Shown piece after piece: positions 14,945 to 16,817 of a stretch of 16,817 nt of DNA (positions are counted from its first letter, which is position 1; each line of letters begins with the position of its first letter). This DNA is from Acidobacteriota bacterium. Lineage in GTDB: Bacteria; Acidobacteriota; Terriglobia; Terriglobales; Acidobacteriaceae. The DNA is taken from assembly GCA_025353435.1 (NCBI GenBank), contig JANXQR010000154.1, positions 1-16,817 of the forward strand, given 5' to 3'. The notes beneath the pieces are model-generated. The model was given only the letters and a program-made list of their open reading frames with translations. It was not told the DNA's origin and ran no database searches. Made by a program: the position numbers and the translations under genes.

Positions 14945-16144
14945 CTACTTTACCTTCCAACTCATCCAATCGAGAAGCCATTTCCACGTCCCGTCCATCG
15001 TCCGTACCCGCGGCGGCTCCGGCACGCTCCCTTTCGGGTACACCACAGCCTTCCCGCGATACGCCTCAGCAAGCTGCTTGAACACCCGCCCCTGATCCTT
15101 CACGCGCCCGTCATTCGTCATCAGCCCCAGCGTGTACTCAACCGGATCGAACTTGTACATGCGATCTACATCGTGCGTGTCCCAATACGTAAACCAGCTC
15201 ACGCCCTGCTCCATCGCCGCCATCACCGACTGCTCCAGCCACGCCGCCTGCCCTTTCTCCGGCAAATCCAAAATGCACGTGTTGAACTCCCCCGCCCACA
15301 CCGGCTTGTCCTGCCTCCCCGCATAAGCCCGAATCAGCGCCGCCATCCCCGCCATCAACTTCACGCTTGGCGGATCCATTGCTCCGCCATACTTCTGCGC
15401 CTCCGTCCAATGCGGATAGCAATGCATCACCGGAAACCTCGCTGCAGCCAACGCCCCCGGCGAAAACGTGTCGTCCTCAAACCACGGATGATGATCCACC
15501 CCATTCACATGCAGCCCATCCGGCAACACATCCTTCATCAGCGCGAACATCTTCGCCATCCACGCATCGCCATCTCGCGCTGGCGCCTTCCAGCACGTGT
15601 TCAGCTCGTTGCCAAAATCAAACCCCATTACATTCGCATGTGGCTTGAGCGTCCGCCCCAGCTCGCGCACAAACAGCTCCTGCGCATCCCACATGCTTTT
15701 CTCTGTATAAAATCCATCGCTCAGCCGATTGAACGGCGGCAGGAAATACCACCCGCTCAGCTGCCCCGTGAACACCGTCACCAGCGCATCCATGTGCCGT
15801 TGCCCCATCAGCGTCACCAGTTGGTCAAGTCTTTCCAAGTGCAGCGGGCTCACCCATTTTGGATTGGGCTGAAAATACGGCCACACCAGCATGATGCGCA
15901 GGTGATCCGCGCCCAGCCCCGCAATCGCATCCAGGTCGCGCTCAATCGCCGCCGCATCCCAGTCGTTCCAGCAGAACCACCAATTCCGCGACGGCGTATA
16001 GTTCACCCCAAACCGATGCCGATTCAAATCCAGCCCAGCAGCCCCCGACATCCCCGCCTGCCCCAACACCGCAGAAAACACCTTCGGCCCAGCAGCGACA
16101 ACCCCAGCCGCCGCCGCACCCGCCACAAATCTACGTCTATCCAT
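14945..16144 (-). CDS. Tat-exported GH5-like glycoside hydrolase
   Basis: The 399-residue protein begins with a twin-arginine leader (MDRRRFVAGAAAAGVVAAG), suggesting export of a folded enzyme. The rest is a clan GH-A (beta/alpha)8 barrel: FGVNYTPSRNWWF at strand 1, LRIMLVWPYF, the acid/base Glu180 in GFDFGNELN, HCYPHW, the nucleophile Glu286 in PVWAGEFN, and SWFTYWDTHD near the end. The Asn-Glu acid/base and the GEF nucleophile spacing fit GH5 cellulase/mannanase-type enzymes; the substrate (glucan, mannan or other) cannot be decided, and a neighbouring GH-A family is possible. GAGG lies 6-7 bases before the ATG. The upstream gap has palindromes and direct repeats that may be regulatory. The next gene starts 23 bases after its stop. 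Confidence 0.83.
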   Translation of the reverse strand: MDRRRFVAGAAAAGVVAAGPKVFSAVLGQAGMSGAAGLDLNRHRFGVNYTPSRNWWFCWNDWDAAAIERDLDAIAGLGADHLRIMLVWPYFQPNPKWVSPLHLERLDQLVTLMGQRHMDALVTVFTGQLSGWYFLPPFNRLSDGFYTEKSMWDAQELFVRELGRTLKPHANVMGFDFGNELNTCWKAPARDGDAWMAKMFALMKDVLPDGLHVNGVDHHPWFEDDTFSPGALAAARFPVMHCYPHWTEAQKYGGAMDPPSVKLMAGMAALIRAYAGRQDKPVWAGEFNTCILDLPEKGQAAWLEQSVMAAMEQGVSWFTYWDTHDVDRMYKFDPVEYTLGLMTNDGRVKDQGRVFKQLAEAYRGKAVVYPKGSVPEPPRVRTMDGTWKWLLDWMSWKVK

Positions 16145-16189
16145 TCATTGCCTCGTCAGTCACACGAAGCTTACTGCCCGCGCCTCGCT

Positions 16190-16239
16190 CTCACAACAAG
16201 CGTCGCTACCGGCTAGCGGAAGCCTCACAACAGGCCTGT
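16190..16239. promoter_or_regulatory. Cluster of direct and inverted repeats upstream of the GH5-like gene
   Basis: CTCACAACA occurs at 16190-16198 and 16224-16232, 34 bases apart. Between them lies the inverted repeat CGCTA-CCGGC-TAGCG (16204-16218). The perfect palindrome ACAGGCCTGT (16230-16239) follows. The cluster lies 45-95 bases upstream of the gene start, where operators would be expected, but no regulator is known. Confidence 0.3.
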
Positions 16240-16242
16240 CTT

Positions 16243-16290
16243 CCTGAGCGACGACCCTGAGCGTGGCCGAAGGGAAGGAGTCGAAGGACC
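16243..16290. repeat. Dispersed CCTGAGCG / CGAAGG palindromic repeat
   Basis: CCTGAGCG occurs twice (16243-16250 and 16256-16263), followed by CCGAAGGG (16267-16274) and GTCGAAGGACC (16280-16290). This matches the CCCTGAGC...CGAAGGG type of imperfect palindrome that is scattered between genes in many bacterial genomes. Family membership here is recalled, not searched. Confidence 0.6.
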
Positions 16291-16340
16291 TGCGGTTGTT
16301 CTTGCCGTTGCCTTTGGGAATTGAGCTGAGCACCAGCAGA

Positions 16341-16378
16341 GGGTGCCCCCGGTCTCGCTTTTGAGACCTGGGATACCT
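16341..16378. repeat. Long imperfect hairpin, REP-like
   Basis: GGTCTC (16351-16356) and GAGACC (16363-16368) form a perfect 6-bp stem with loop GCTTTT. The stem continues, after a mismatch, with CCC/GGG and then GGGTG/TACCT pairing including wobbles. It lies between the partial gene's stop (16407) and the GH5-like gene. It may be a REP-type element or mRNA end structure; no U-tract follows on the minus strand. Confidence 0.6.
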
Positions 16379-16406
16379 CGAAACTAAACGGCCGTCCGCA
16401 TTGATG

Positions 16407-16817
16407 CTATTCCGCATTCCGCTTGGCCGCGATGCGATCGAAGATCACGGGAAGCATCTCAGACTCGATATCGGAAACGTCGACGCCATACACTTCCTTG
16501 ACCTTGGCGCAGAGTGCGTCATTCGTTTCGTCGAAATGAAAATTCCACAACGACGAATCATCCGAGATCCAAACGTCCTCAACTCCCAAGACCTGGAAAA
16601 GAACGCGCTTCTTGAAATCCTCCGCAAGGTCGGCGTGCTTATCGACTCGCACCTGCGAGGCGAGTTTGAGCGGCACACGCTTTCCGGGTCGAGGACATGG
16701 CTCCCCGGAATCGAGCAGAATCTGCTTCCTGCGATAGAACTCCCGCTCCAAATTCGAAAGCGCTTCCTGCTTTGAATCTCCCCCAGCATCGACAAGCCAC
16801 CCAACGATGAACGCACG
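16407..16817 (-). CDS. Conserved protein of unknown function, 5' end outside window
   Basis: The minus-strand frame is open from the stop at 16407 to the end of the window, giving 136 residues. A TTG at 16751 is the first start-like codon, but the 22 codons before it read AFIVGWLVDAGGDSKQEAL and continue smoothly into SNLEREFYRRKQILLD, so the true start is probably beyond the window. The protein is soluble-looking with no signal peptide or membrane segment in the visible part. Phrases such as SSLWNFHFDETNDAL and VYGVDVSDIES look conserved. I cannot name the family. It is followed by the palindrome-rich gap upstream of the GH5-like gene. Confidence 0.7.
   Translation of the reverse strand, partial: RAFIVGWLVDAGGDSKQEALSNLEREFYRRKQILLDSGEPCPRPGKRVPLKLASQVRVDKHADLAEDFKKRVLFQVLGVEDVWISDDSSLWNFHFDETNDALCAKVKEVYGVDVSDIESEMLPVIFDRIAAKRNAE

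Noticed and set aside
14936..16216. Long plus-strand open frame of 426 codons over the GH5-like gene
   Set aside because: Its product is dominated by Arg, His and Pro with no domain pattern, while the opposite strand codes a clear GH-A hydrolase. It is a high-GC shadow.
16445..16816. Minus-strand open frame of 123 codons at the window end
   Set aside because: It is Ser/Arg-rich and in a different frame from the better supported frame 16407-16817, which has a balanced composition and conserved-looking phrases.

Overview
The window looks like a chromosomal piece of a GC-rich soil-type bacterium, most likely an Acidobacteriota (Terriglobia) member. This is an inference from the mix of secreted glycoside hydrolases, an S9 peptidase, Ig-like/propeller surface proteins, and palindromic and short tandem repeats between genes. 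No tRNA, rRNA, CRISPR array, insertion sequence or phage gene was seen.

Layout: two convergent blocks meet at 5117/5118, where two stop codons touch. The plus-strand block (1-5117) carries a cysteine desulfurase (5' end outside the window), mnmA 4 bases later, an exported protein of unknown function with a likely TTG start, and a secreted GH51 alpha-L-arabinofuranosidase. The first two form a sulfur-relay pair for tRNA wobble-uridine thiolation.

The minus-strand block (16817 down to 5118), in transcription order, carries: a conserved protein of unknown function cut by the window end; a repeat-rich gap; a Tat-exported GH5-like hydrolase with a membrane-anchored protein of unknown function behind it; an AGTCCCTN tandem array; an exported S9 prolyl-oligopeptidase-type peptidase; a second low-complexity repeat patch; a large Ig-like/beta-propeller lipoprotein with a clear intrinsic terminator; a VOC-like/lumazine synthase fusion (ribH) overlapping nusB by ATGA; a YtxH protein and a DUF948-like protein (the same two families that sit together in Bacillus ytxGH); and a YncE-like secreted beta-propeller with a Pro/Gly-rich insert.

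The functional themes are housekeeping (tRNA thiolation, riboflavin synthesis, NusB), polysaccharide and peptide breakdown outside the cytoplasm, and envelope proteins. The most unusual items are the N-terminal VOC-like extension of lumazine synthase, the 14-unit octamer array abutting a stop codon, and the cluster of palindromes and direct repeats upstream of the GH5-like gene. Nothing in the window forms a recognisable new defence or mobile system.
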